Positions 16,326-24,723 of a stretch of DNA of 64,000 nt are shown here, in pieces. The DNA is from GCA-2720975 sp964467985 (GTDB lineage: Bacteria > Planctomycetota > UBA1135 > GCA-002686595), in contig CAYXTP010000008.1 of the NCBI GenBank assembly GCA_964467985.1, forward strand, positions 124,001 through 188,000, in the 5' to 3' direction. The first letter of the stretch is position 1; each line of letters opens with the position of its first letter. Position numbers and translations under genes: made by a program. The notes below the pieces were generated by a model. It did no database searches. It was not told the origin of the DNA and was given only the letters and a program-made list of their open reading frames with translations.

Positions 16326-18410
16326 ATGCTGACCCCCCTGCTTCGCTCGTCTCTACTCCTGATCGGTCTCTCCTCTCTTGCCGGTGCACAGGGAACTCCA
16401 GCCGTCCTGGAGCGCATCGTCGATGAAGGCAAGAACAATAGCCACGTCTGGCAAAATCTAATCTACCTGTCCGAGGAAATCGGCACGCGTCTGACGGGCT
16501 CGAGCGCTCTGGCCGAGGCGAACGAATGGACGCGCTCCGAGTTTGAACGCCTGGGTCTCAGCAACGCCCACCTGGCTCCCTGGGGCGAGATTCCCGTGCG
16601 CTTCGATCGCGGACCTTCGCGGGCGGGCATGGTCGAACCCAGCGTGCGACCCTTCGAATTCACCACCAGTTCCTGGGGCGCCGGAACAGACGGCCCCGTG
16701 CGTGGCCAGGTCTACTTGATGCCGACAACCCAGGAGGGTTTGGACGAGATTGCAGAGAAGCTGGATGGCGCCTGGATCTTGGACAAGAGCCGCCGACGCA
16801 GTCGCCGGTCGCGCAACCCAGAAGAGGAAGATGAGGAGGCCAAGAAGGCCCGTTTGCTGACGGAGCACCTGCGCGCAGCCGTCGACGAGGCCGATTTGGC
16901 TGGCAAGATTGTTTCCAGTCGCAACGACCTGGTGATCACGGGAGGACTGAGGGGTTGGCGCGATCTAAGCATGGATGCGCTGCCCACGGATGTTCAAATC
17001 ACCGTGCGCCGTAGCGACTACGAGGCGATGGAGGAACTGCTCCTGGCCGGTGAGGACGTTCAGGTGGAAGCCGACCTGGACCACCATTTCACGGCAGGCC
17101 CGATCACACTGAGCAACACCGTGGCGGAAATCCGGGGCATCGAGTGGCCCGATGAGGTCGTCATTCTTTCCGCTCACCTCGATTCGTGGGATGGGCCGGG
17201 CTCCATGGGCACCCAGGATAACGGTACGGGATCCTCGGTCATGCTTGAGGCCGCGCGCATCCTGATGGCCGCGAAGGTCAAGCCCAAGCGCACGATTCGC
17301 TTTTGCCTGTGGACCGGGGAAGAGCAGGGCCTCTTGGGTTCGCGTGGCTATGTCGAAGCCATGTCGGAAGAGGAGTTGGCCCACATCTCCGCTGCGTTCG
17401 TGGATGACGGTGGCACGAACTATCAGGGCGGATTGGTCTGTGTTGAGAGTATGTCACCCATGCTGGAAGCTGCGATTGCGCCCGCCGTGCGAGCGTTCCC
17501 GGACTACGAAGTGATGAACCTCGTGCAGGATGCCATGCCGCGCGGTGGCGCCAGCGACCACGCCTCGTTCAACCGCAAAGGCGTGCCAGGTTTTTTCTGG
17601 ATTGAGAAGGGCATGGGCGGCCGGGAGGACAAGAACTACGGCTTCATCCACCACACTCAGCACGACACCCCGCGCTACGCAGTGGAAGAGTACCTTGTGC
17701 AGTCTGCGACGACTTCGGCGATCACCGCCTACAACCTGGCCATGGCCGACAGCTTGTTGCCGCGTGAGGTGCAGAAGTCGGACAAGGAACCCGAGCCCCA
17801 AGCCCCCAAGTCCGTGGTCGGTCCGATGTCCGGCATGTGGGATATCGAAGTCGATCTCGGTGCGGATGGCGAGCCCATGAAGGCACGTCTGACATTGGAG
17901 CACTATCCCGATGGCGGGTTTGGCGGTTCGAGCCAATCGGCCATGGGTACGGCCGAGATCACCAAGGGCCACTTTGACCCCGTCAGCGGCGAAGGCTCAT
18001 TCGCCTACGCCTCCGACACGGGAATGGGCGAGAGCGTGTTCAAGCTGGAAGGCGGCCACGTTGTCGGTCAGCTTTTCTCCGCCGGAGAGCAAACGGCCAC
18101 GTTCAAGGGTCAGCGTGTCGAGCCGATTGATAGCCCCCTAAATGGTGTATGGAACGGACTGATTGAGGAGATGGACTCCACATTCACATTGACCCTGAGC
18201 CTGCTTCCGGGTGGCACGGTCACCGGTCGCTACAAGTCGTCCCAGTCCGACGCTCCATTGGTGGGTGGCAAGTGGAACGAAAAAACCGGACTCTTGAGTT
18301 TCGAATACGAGTACCCGCATGCGGGCATGTTGCCTGTCGAGGCGCGGCTCAAAGACGGGAAACTCGTGGGGGCCATCAACGGTTCCCTGGCATTCACGGC
18401 CAGCAAGTAA
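16326..18410 (+). CDS. Secreted M28-family zinc aminopeptidase
   Basis: 694 residues from the ATG at 16326 (an in-frame GTG lies 9 bases upstream). Signal peptide MLTPLLRSSLLLIGLSSLAGA. The M28 zinc-peptidase core spans about 255-500: SAHLDSWDGPG, then TQDNGTGSSVMLEAARIL (first His and bridging Asp), WTGEEQGLLGSRGY (Glu pair), VDDGGTNY, and HHTQHDTPRY (last His). The 200 C-terminal residues form two consecutive beta-rich segments beginning MSGMWDIEVDL and LNGVWNGLIEE, not part of the catalytic unit. The enzyme would cleave N-terminal residues from peptides outside the cell or in the periplasm. Confidence 0.9.
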   Translation: MLTPLLRSSLLLIGLSSLAGAQGTPAVLERIVDEGKNNSHVWQNLIYLSEEIGTRLTGSSALAEANEWTRSEFERLGLSNAHLAPWGEIPVRFDRGPSRAGMVEPSVRPFEFTTSSWGAGTDGPVRGQVYLMPTTQEGLDEIAEKLDGAWILDKSRRRSRRSRNPEEEDEEAKKARLLTEHLRAAVDEADLAGKIVSSRNDLVITGGLRGWRDLSMDALPTDVQITVRRSDYEAMEELLLAGEDVQVEADLDHHFTAGPITLSNTVAEIRGIEWPDEVVILSAHLDSWDGPGSMGTQDNGTGSSVMLEAARILMAAKVKPKRTIRFCLWTGEEQGLLGSRGYVEAMSEEELAHISAAFVDDGGTNYQGGLVCVESMSPMLEAAIAPAVRAFPDYEVMNLVQDAMPRGGASDHASFNRKGVPGFFWIEKGMGGREDKNYGFIHHTQHDTPRYAVEEYLVQSATTSAITAYNLAMADSLLPREVQKSDKEPEPQAPKSVVGPMSGMWDIEVDLGADGEPMKARLTLEHYPDGGFGGSSQSAMGTAEITKGHFDPVSGEGSFAYASDTGMGESVFKLEGGHVVGQLFSAGEQTATFKGQRVEPIDSPLNGVWNGLIEEMDSTFTLTLSLLPGGTVTGRYKSSQSDAPLVGGKWNEKTGLLSFEYEYPHAGMLPVEARLKDGKLVGAINGSLAFTASK

Positions 18411-18467
18411 CGAGGGACGGTTAGGGTCCTGTCTTGGTTGCCGGGGGGAGGCTATCTTGGCCCCCGC

Positions 18468-19385
18468 ATGAGCTGGAGCGAAGACAACTTGCATCGCTGG
18501 ATGGCGAGCCGAAAGCGTCCTGCCTGTCTGGCCGGGAGCCGTGGGCACGATGCGGCGGTGCTTCGCAGTCCTCCGGGACGACCTGTCGTCTGCGTGGATC
18601 AGGTGATTGCAGGTGTGCACGCCACGCTCGAGACACCGGCCCGCACCCTCGGGCGCAAGGCTGCGGCCCGGGCCCTGTCAGACCTGGCGGCCACAGCCGC
18701 CCAGCCGCACTGCCTGCTGTTGGCCATCCGAGCCCCTAGCAGTGCCTCGGAGAGCGATCTCCGTCGGCTGATCGAAGGTGTGGACTGGGAGGGGCAGCGC
18801 GTGGGTGCGCCTTTGGTGGGTGGGGACCTGGCCTGCGCTCCCGGTGCCATGTCTGCGGCCGTTACCGCACAGGGGTATCTGGGCGGCCGCGGCAAGCCGC
18901 CTGGCAGGGATCGTGTTCGCCCAGGACACGTCCTGCTCTGCACCGGTCCCTGCGGCGGGACGCTCTTGGGTCGTCATTTGCGCATCACACCTCGCCTCGA
19001 TGAAGGGCGCTGGCTGTACAAGCACGGGGCTACTGCTCTCATGGATGTGTCGGATGGATTGGCTTGGGATCTATTCCGCTTGGCACGCGCCTCCAAGGTG
19101 GCCATCGACCTGGATTCCATTCCGATCCACCCCGACGCGCGGCGCGCCAGCCGCTTGTCGGGACGGACTGCGCTGGATCACGCCTTGCACGACGGAGAGG
19201 ATCACGAGCTGCTGGCTGCCGTACCCAAGTCCAAACTCGCGCGCCTCGAGGCGGCGGCACACAGAAAGGGGCTGCCGCTGCACCCCATCGGCGTGGCGCG
19301 CGCGGGCACGGGGCTGACGTGGGTTCAAGACGGCCTGCGCCGGCAGTGGCAACCGGAACACGGAGGGTGGAAGCATGGATCTTGA
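18468..19385 (+). CDS. thiL: Thiamine-monophosphate kinase-like protein
   Basis: 305 residues from the ATG at 18468. ThiL phosphorylates thiamine monophosphate to the active diphosphate in the cytoplasm. Motifs of the ThiL/PurM/SelD ATP-binding fold: GHDAAVLR near the N-terminus (usually GDDAA; here Gly-His), VDQVIAGVHAT, LGRKAAARALSDLAA, LVGGDLA, MDVSDGLAWDLFRLA and HDGEDHELLAAV. The H in place of D in the first motif and overall divergence mean another substrate cannot be excluded. The last 11 bases overlap tsaE. Confidence 0.78.
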   Translation: MSWSEDNLHRWMASRKRPACLAGSRGHDAAVLRSPPGRPVVCVDQVIAGVHATLETPARTLGRKAAARALSDLAATAAQPHCLLLAIRAPSSASESDLRRLIEGVDWEGQRVGAPLVGGDLACAPGAMSAAVTAQGYLGGRGKPPGRDRVRPGHVLLCTGPCGGTLLGRHLRITPRLDEGRWLYKHGATALMDVSDGLAWDLFRLARASKVAIDLDSIPIHPDARRASRLSGRTALDHALHDGEDHELLAAVPKSKLARLEAAAHRKGLPLHPIGVARAGTGLTWVQDGLRRQWQPEHGGWKHGS

Positions 19386-19953
19386 GGTGCTGGCCCTATG
19401 CCGCAGCAATTGCCCGCAAGACACCGAAGCCCTCGGCCGCGCCTTGGGTGAGCGAGCCCAACCAGGAACCGTGATCGCCTTGCACGGAGACTTGGGCAGC
19501 GGCAAGACCTGTCTGGTGCGGGGCATCGCCCGCGGACTGGGCTTGGACCGGCCGATTGGAAGCCCTAGCTACACCCTCATGCAGACCCACGAGGGCGGAC
19601 GCCTGCAATTGCATCACTTCGATGCCTGGATGGAGGGCCGCCAAAAGGCCTTTCTCGGCGACGGCGCTCTGGAGGCCTGGCACGGGGCGGGGCTGAGTGT
19701 GGTGGAATGGGCCGACCGCCTGGGCGACTGGTTGCCCGATCCGCATGTCGAAATCGAGCTCAGCCATTGCTCGGGCCCGGAAAACACTGACAGGCGGGAG
19801 ATTCGTCTCGGAATCCGTGGTCAGGGACGCATGCTGTGGTTGGAAGGGGCCCTGGAGGCCCTGCGTGGGGGGGGCGCGCTCGAATGGAAGTCCTTCAAAA
19901 ACGGTCCTAGTGGTGAACCCGAGTCAAACCCCGAGCGTTTGGAGCCACGTTGA
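19375..19953 (+). CDS. tsaE: tRNA threonylcarbamoyladenosine biosynthesis ATPase TsaE
   Basis: 192 residues. TsaE is the ATPase that, with TsaB and TsaD, supports t6A modification of tRNAs reading ANN codons. The Walker A motif GDLGSGKT is at about 38-45, followed by LVRGIARGLG, SPSYTLM and the YHFDxYR-equivalent LHHFDAWM. VEWADRLGDWLP is the conserved segment near the end of the domain. The C-terminal 45 residues (from about 148) extend beyond the usual 150-residue length and look disordered. Overlaps thiL upstream and the sigma-factor start downstream. Confidence 0.92.
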   Translation: MDLEVLALCRSNCPQDTEALGRALGERAQPGTVIALHGDLGSGKTCLVRGIARGLGLDRPIGSPSYTLMQTHEGGRLQLHHFDAWMEGRQKAFLGDGALEAWHGAGLSVVEWADRLGDWLPDPHVEIELSHCSGPENTDRREIRLGIRGQGRMLWLEGALEALRGGGALEWKSFKNGPSGEPESNPERLEPR

Positions 19954-20564
19954 ACGGAGACTGGAAGGCTGAGGCGGATCCCCTAGAGGCCCTGGGAAGA
20001 GGGGATCCAAAGCCCTTCGAGGCCTTCGTGAGCCGTGAGACATCCACTTTCCTCGCCTTCTTTCGGCGGCTCGGGGCTCAACCCAGCGAAGCCGAAGACC
20101 TGACCCAAGACCTGGCCCTCAAGTTGTATCGCCAAGCACAGACCTACCGAGCCGAAGGGCGCTTCGCGGCCTATGCCTTCCGCGTGGCGCGCAACCTCTG
20201 GATCGACCGGGTTCGCAAGGTAAATCGGCAGCCCGTCTCAACGGGCATGGACCGCGAGGATGTACCCAGCCTGCTCTCCACACTGCGCGACGAGCGCGAA
20301 ACGGATCCCAGCTCCGCACTGGAGCTGCAAGAGGAAGCAGGGCGCTTGCTGTTCGCGCTGGGGAAACTGCCCGAAGGACAACGCCTGGTCTTCGAATTGG
20401 GAGTCATGCAGGAATTGCCTTATCAGGAAATCGGTTCCATCTTGGATGTTCCTGTCGGTACCGTGAAGTCGCGCATGTTTCACGCTGTTCGTAGTCTTCG
20501 CGCCGTGCTGGAAGGCCCAGAATCCGGAGACTCCCAAGGCTTGGACGGGGGGAATCCGCGATGA
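19950..20564 (+). CDS. ECF RNA polymerase sigma factor, RpoE-like
   Basis: 204 residues from a TTG at 19950 that overlaps the tsaE stop (TTGA). Sigma-2: SRETSTFLAFFRRLGAQPSEAEDLTQDLALKLYRQ and the -10-binding helix AAYAFRVARNLWIDRVRK are recognisable. Sigma-4 near the C-terminus: LPEGQRLVFELGVMQELPYQEIG, then DVPVGTVKSRMFHAVRSLR. It differs from the minus-strand sigma factor at the left edge, being of the general RpoE/SigW type. The next frame overlaps by 4 bases and probably encodes its anti-sigma factor. Confidence 0.88.
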   Translation: MNGDWKAEADPLEALGRGDPKPFEAFVSRETSTFLAFFRRLGAQPSEAEDLTQDLALKLYRQAQTYRAEGRFAAYAFRVARNLWIDRVRKVNRQPVSTGMDREDVPSLLSTLRDERETDPSSALELQEEAGRLLFALGKLPEGQRLVFELGVMQELPYQEIGSILDVPVGTVKSRMFHAVRSLRAVLEGPESGDSQGLDGGNPR

Positions 20565-21217
20565 CGTCAATCGACCCGGACAAGCTCCCTGGCGGCCAGC
20601 CGGATTCCCGTCCCGACGAGGACCTGTTGCGACAGGTCCTAGAGGGGAGGGCCGTCGACCCGGCGGATGCCGCTCCCTGGGCCGAGGCTGTGCATCGTAT
20701 GCGCGTCGCCCTGCGCAGCGAGCAGGGTCTTAAGGAACGGGCGCCTGCGCCGAGTACTAGGGCACGGGAGTTGGGTCAGCGCATCCTGGCTCAGACGACT
20801 CGCGAGGATCTCTCTTGGCGCGGCGATCTGCGTTTGGTTGGCAGATTCATGGGGTCGGGAATGAGGCGCAGCCCGTTGCTACGAGTGGCCGCCGCGAGCC
20901 TCCTGTTCCACCTTGCTGCCCTTCCGCTGCTGGCCTACTGGGCTTGGAGAGGGCCGAGCGAAGACGTGCGGATTGGCTTCGAAACGCACGATCGGGCCTA
21001 CCCCAACCCGCCCTTCCCTGATCCGCTGGATGAGGCTGCGGGGCAATTGCCGGTGCCCGGCATCGATCAGGAGCCAGTGATTCTCGATGAGACTCCCGAA
21101 CAGGGTGGCCCCGATTCCGAGGCGGATTCCCCTCAGGATGCGACTCCGGATTCGAATCAGGATTCGAATCAGGGGGCGGGGCCCGACAAATCGGGCGCGG
21201 ACGGCCAGCGGCGCTGA
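20561..21217 (+). CDS. Probable anti-sigma factor (single-pass membrane protein)
   Basis: 218 residues starting at an ATG overlapping the sigma-factor TGA (ATGA). The N-terminal 100 residues are charged and helical, then one hydrophobic segment at about 108-130 (LLRVAAASLLFHLAALPLLAYWAW), then a Pro/Asp/Gln-rich tail with a short duplication (DSNQDSNQ). Cytoplasmic helical domain, one membrane helix and outer tail, translated together with an ECF sigma factor, is the classic layout of an anti-sigma protein. No zinc-binding HxxxCxxC motif is visible, so it is not a ZAS-type anti-sigma. Assignment is by context. Confidence 0.6.
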   Translation: MTSIDPDKLPGGQPDSRPDEDLLRQVLEGRAVDPADAAPWAEAVHRMRVALRSEQGLKERAPAPSTRARELGQRILAQTTREDLSWRGDLRLVGRFMGSGMRRSPLLRVAAASLLFHLAALPLLAYWAWRGPSEDVRIGFETHDRAYPNPPFPDPLDEAAGQLPVPGIDQEPVILDETPEQGGPDSEADSPQDATPDSNQDSNQGAGPDKSGADGQRR

Positions 21218-21399
21218 CCCCTGGGTCTCGAGTATGGATTGAGTGGGCCGGGAGCCGAGTTCAGAGTGCCGGAGCGCGGCCTGTGCGGTTCTGCAACATG
21301 GGGGGGGCGATTCTGCACCCGGCGTGCGTAGAGGACGGAGTCGGGGATGACGAAGCCCCGTTGCTGTTGGCACGGAATGTGCCCTATCCTCTGCGGCCC

Positions 21400-22938
21400 A
21401 TGAAACACGCTCTCCCCCCTGTGTCTTTTCTCGCCACTCTGCTGATCGCTCTTGGTTCTCCCAGTCTTGCCCGCCAGGACGCGCAACCGAACGATGTTCA
21501 GGACCCGAACGCCGACTCGGCCTCGCTACACTTGAACGTCAACGGGGCCATCACCATGGCCTTGGGTAGCAACCTCGAGTTAGCCCTGGCAGCGGTGCAG
21601 ACCGAGGTGATGCGCTTTGAGGAGTTAGGTAGCTGGGGAGCTTTTGACTGGGTGTTCGACGCCAGCCTGGGAAAGCAAGATGCCGATAACAAGGTAGGCG
21701 GCTTCCTCGGCGGCGGTTCCAGTGGGACCGTCATCGAGAGCCAGACGGACACTCTGAGCCTCTCCTTTACCCGGCCCCTGACCAGCGGCGGGTCCTTCTC
21801 GTTGGACTTCAGCAACCGCGTCAGCGACTCCAACAGCTTTCTGCAGGATGACCCCAAGCAGTACACCGACAATTTGACGCTCAGCTACACTCAACCTCTA
21901 TTGCGTGGCGCATGGAGTGAGTACGCAACCTCCCTTCAGCGTCAGGGAGAATTGGCCTACCGCAGGCAAGTGGAAACCGAGCGGGAGACCCGATTAGGTG
22001 TTGTGTATCAGGTGCGGGTCGCCTACTGGGATCTCGTGAATGCTATCGAGCAGCGCGGCGTTGCCGAATCCGGGACGGCCCTTGGCGAGAGCCGCTTGCA
22101 GCAGAGCGAACGGCGACTGTCAGCGGGAGTGGGGACTGAAGTGGATGTTATCCAGGCGCGCGTTGAGCTAGCCACTCGTCACGAAGCCCTGATTCAAGCC
22201 CAGAATGCCGTGGACCAAACGATGGATGTCTTGCGTCGCTTGATTTTCGCGGGCAAGCGCGAGGGCATGTGGGAGGTCGAGCTGATTCCGACGGCGGGGC
22301 TTCCAGACGAAGTCAGTGCAGAGGGCCTGCCCGGAATGAGCGAGAGTTTGGCCACCGCTCTCTTGGAGCGGCCCGGATTGCGACAGCGCCAATTGGATAT
22401 CGACAGCGCACGCCTACGGCACGCACAACGAGTCTCCGAGCGCCTCGCCGGGCTCGATCTTTCTCTCAGCGCGGCGGCCGGCAGTGTAGGCGCGCGTAGC
22501 GGAGCCACGTTTGATGAGACGCTGGACTTCTCATTCCCGACCTATGGTCTCAGCTTGAACTACAACATGGCCCTCGGGAATCGGACGGCCTCTTTCTCTG
22601 AGCGGTCCGGGAGAGCGTCCGTGAGGGCGGCGATCATCGAGTACGACCGTGAAGAATTGAACGTGACGGCGGAAGTGCGCGAGGCGCAGAGGGGTGTGCA
22701 GTTCGCCGTGGAGCAGGTGGACGCCACGAGCACGAGCCTGGAGCTGGCACGCCGACAGTTGGACGCCGAAGAGGCGCGCTTCGCTCAGGAGCTGTCGACC
22801 ACATTCCAGGTTCTTGAATTCCAACACGCATGGATCGAAGCCATGAGCAACGAGCGCGCCGCCCGAGCCGGTTTCGTGAAAGCCCTCGCCGAGTTGGACA
22901 ACGCGCAGGGCCGATTCCCTGCAGGAGATGGCGAGTGA
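21400..22938 (+). CDS. TolC-family outer membrane efflux protein
   Basis: 512 residues from the ATG at 21400; signal peptide MKHALPPVSFLATLLIALGSPSLA. Two homologous halves of the OEP fold: long helices (RRQVETERETRLGVVYQVRVAYWDL, residues about 180-210, and the counterpart near RVSERLAGLDLSLSAAAGS), strands such as LTLSYTQPLLRG and LSLNYNMALGNR, and C-terminal helix LDAEEARFAQELSTTFQVL. TolC-like trimers form exit ducts for efflux or type I secretion. No inner-membrane pump or adaptor gene lies next to it; instead a HEAT-repeat protein overlaps its 3' end (GTGA). Confidence 0.88.
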   Translation: MKHALPPVSFLATLLIALGSPSLARQDAQPNDVQDPNADSASLHLNVNGAITMALGSNLELALAAVQTEVMRFEELGSWGAFDWVFDASLGKQDADNKVGGFLGGGSSGTVIESQTDTLSLSFTRPLTSGGSFSLDFSNRVSDSNSFLQDDPKQYTDNLTLSYTQPLLRGAWSEYATSLQRQGELAYRRQVETERETRLGVVYQVRVAYWDLVNAIEQRGVAESGTALGESRLQQSERRLSAGVGTEVDVIQARVELATRHEALIQAQNAVDQTMDVLRRLIFAGKREGMWEVELIPTAGLPDEVSAEGLPGMSESLATALLERPGLRQRQLDIDSARLRHAQRVSERLAGLDLSLSAAAGSVGARSGATFDETLDFSFPTYGLSLNYNMALGNRTASFSERSGRASVRAAIIEYDREELNVTAEVREAQRGVQFAVEQVDATSTSLELARRQLDAEEARFAQELSTTFQVLEFQHAWIEAMSNERAARAGFVKALAELDNAQGRFPAGDGE

Positions 22939-24620
22939 GCGCTGAACGAGAAAGTCAGGGGCGGACACTGCTGCCGTTCATCGGCGCCGCGCTGGGACTG
23001 GGCGTCATCGCTTGGATCGCGGTCCACTGGGGCGGTGCGGAAACCAAACCACTGACCTTGGCAGAACGCTATCAGGAGGATGACCGGGTGGGGCCGCTCG
23101 TCTACGACTGCCCGTTCGGCCGTGCCTTTACTGAACCCACCGTCGACATGACCGAGGTTCTCGTGTCTAAGTTGGAAATGGGTACTCGGGGCCCCTTGGC
23201 GGAAGCCAAGAAAGAGCTGGCGGCCACAGGTGAAGCTGCCATCCCCGCCCTGCGCGCTCTGTTCGATCGGGCCTACCAAGACCCGTGGAAACAGGGAGTG
23301 GTCGAAAACGTGCTCGCAGTGTGCACACTGATGGAAGAGCCCTTCGGCGTGGACATGCTGCGCTTTGCACTGGGTCATCCACACGAGACGGTGCGCCAGG
23401 CGGCTCTGCGCGGGCTGGGTCTGCACGGCGACCCAGAAGACTACGACCTCGTTCGCAACTGGCTGCCCATGGTTCAGAGCCCTCAATTGCGGGCGGCGTA
23501 TGCGGGCTGCATGGCGGCTTTGGATGCCGAACGCCTGGGCTCTGAGCTCGCGGATTGGCTCCAGGGGGGAGTGCAGGAAGACCTGTATCCGCATGTGATG
23601 TCCGCCGTCCTCCTGGTGCAGGACCCCGAGACCGCCCAACGATTGAAAGTACTAGCGGCTGACCGCGATGACATTTGGACAGCCATGCTCTATGGGCCTG
23701 CGGCCAGGCTCGGTGATCAGGATGCCTTGGATGCCGTGCACAAGGGGCTCGCTTCGGAGGAGCCCGTCTTGCGTCAGTACGCAGTCCAGACCTTGGGCGC
23801 CATCGGTCGCGGCTTGGATGCTGCAATCTTGTTCAATGATCCTCATACAGGGATTCGTGCCCTTGTGGCGCAAGTGTTGGTCGACTCGGAACCCAGCGAA
23901 GAGCTCAACGTTTGGATCGAGGACGGGATGGATGATCGGGACGACAAAGTGCGCGAGATCTGCTTGGGTGCCTTGGCGAGCCGCGGGAACGACTTAGCCA
24001 TTGCCCACAGCCTGGCCTTGCTGGAGGGCAATCCCGTCGAGCGCGCCATGGGCATCCGGTGTTTGAAGTCGGTCTTCAAGCAGGATGCCGGAGTCGCGGC
24101 AGACGCCTACTCGCGCCTGGTTCCAATGGTGGAGCGAGCGATGGGTGAAGGGCAGGTGCCCGTGGAGTTGCTGCAGATCCTGGCCCAGGTGCCTGGCCGC
24201 CCCTCCGCCCTGTACCTGATGGAATTAGGGAAGGAGATGACCGGCCGTATCAAGGGTCTTGATGCACACCGCTGGTTCGTGGGGCAGGTGTGGAACACAG
24301 GTCCCGAGGGGCATGAAATCCTACGCGAGGAATTCATGGTGGAAGAGGATCCCTTTCGCCGGCTCTCCCTGATCGAGTTCATTTGGCAGGACCACAGTGA
24401 CGCTTCCCGCGACCTGCTGCTGGAGGCTTTGGATCAGGACTATCGGCACCCGTTTGAGCGACTCTACCTAGCGGATCGGCTGACGCGTCTGGGGCCGGCG
24501 AGCGTCGTCGCTTCTACGATCAAGCGTGTCTACCTGGGACAGACGGATCTGCATGTGCGGCCGGCATTGCAGTGCCTGCTCTGGACCTGGTACGGCCAGC
24601 ACTACGAACTGGGTAACTGA
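22935..24620 (+). CDS. Membrane-anchored HEAT-repeat protein
   Basis: 561 residues from a GTG at 22935 overlapping the TolC stop. One N-terminal hydrophobic helix (about 11-32, LLPFIGAALGLGVIAWIAV) anchors it, and the remainder is HEAT-like helical repeats, for example HPHETVRQAALRGLGLHGD, SEEPVLRQYAVQTLGAIG and DDKVREICLGALASRGN. Such solenoids bind proteins; no catalytic residues are seen. Translational coupling to the outer-membrane channel suggests a joint role at the envelope, which is inference. Confidence 0.82.
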   Translation: MSAERESQGRTLLPFIGAALGLGVIAWIAVHWGGAETKPLTLAERYQEDDRVGPLVYDCPFGRAFTEPTVDMTEVLVSKLEMGTRGPLAEAKKELAATGEAAIPALRALFDRAYQDPWKQGVVENVLAVCTLMEEPFGVDMLRFALGHPHETVRQAALRGLGLHGDPEDYDLVRNWLPMVQSPQLRAAYAGCMAALDAERLGSELADWLQGGVQEDLYPHVMSAVLLVQDPETAQRLKVLAADRDDIWTAMLYGPAARLGDQDALDAVHKGLASEEPVLRQYAVQTLGAIGRGLDAAILFNDPHTGIRALVAQVLVDSEPSEELNVWIEDGMDDRDDKVREICLGALASRGNDLAIAHSLALLEGNPVERAMGIRCLKSVFKQDAGVAADAYSRLVPMVERAMGEGQVPVELLQILAQVPGRPSALYLMELGKEMTGRIKGLDAHRWFVGQVWNTGPEGHEILREEFMVEEDPFRRLSLIEFIWQDHSDASRDLLLEALDQDYRHPFERLYLADRLTRLGPASVVASTIKRVYLGQTDLHVRPALQCLLWTWYGQHYELGN

Positions 24621-24723
24621 TAAGGACGTAGGCCGCGCTGGGTCGGCTGCGCGGGATTGGGAGAATGCTCTTCACCCTGGCCCTGGCCGGGCCGTAGGGT
24701 GAGCGCGCCCCGGCGCCCTGCCC

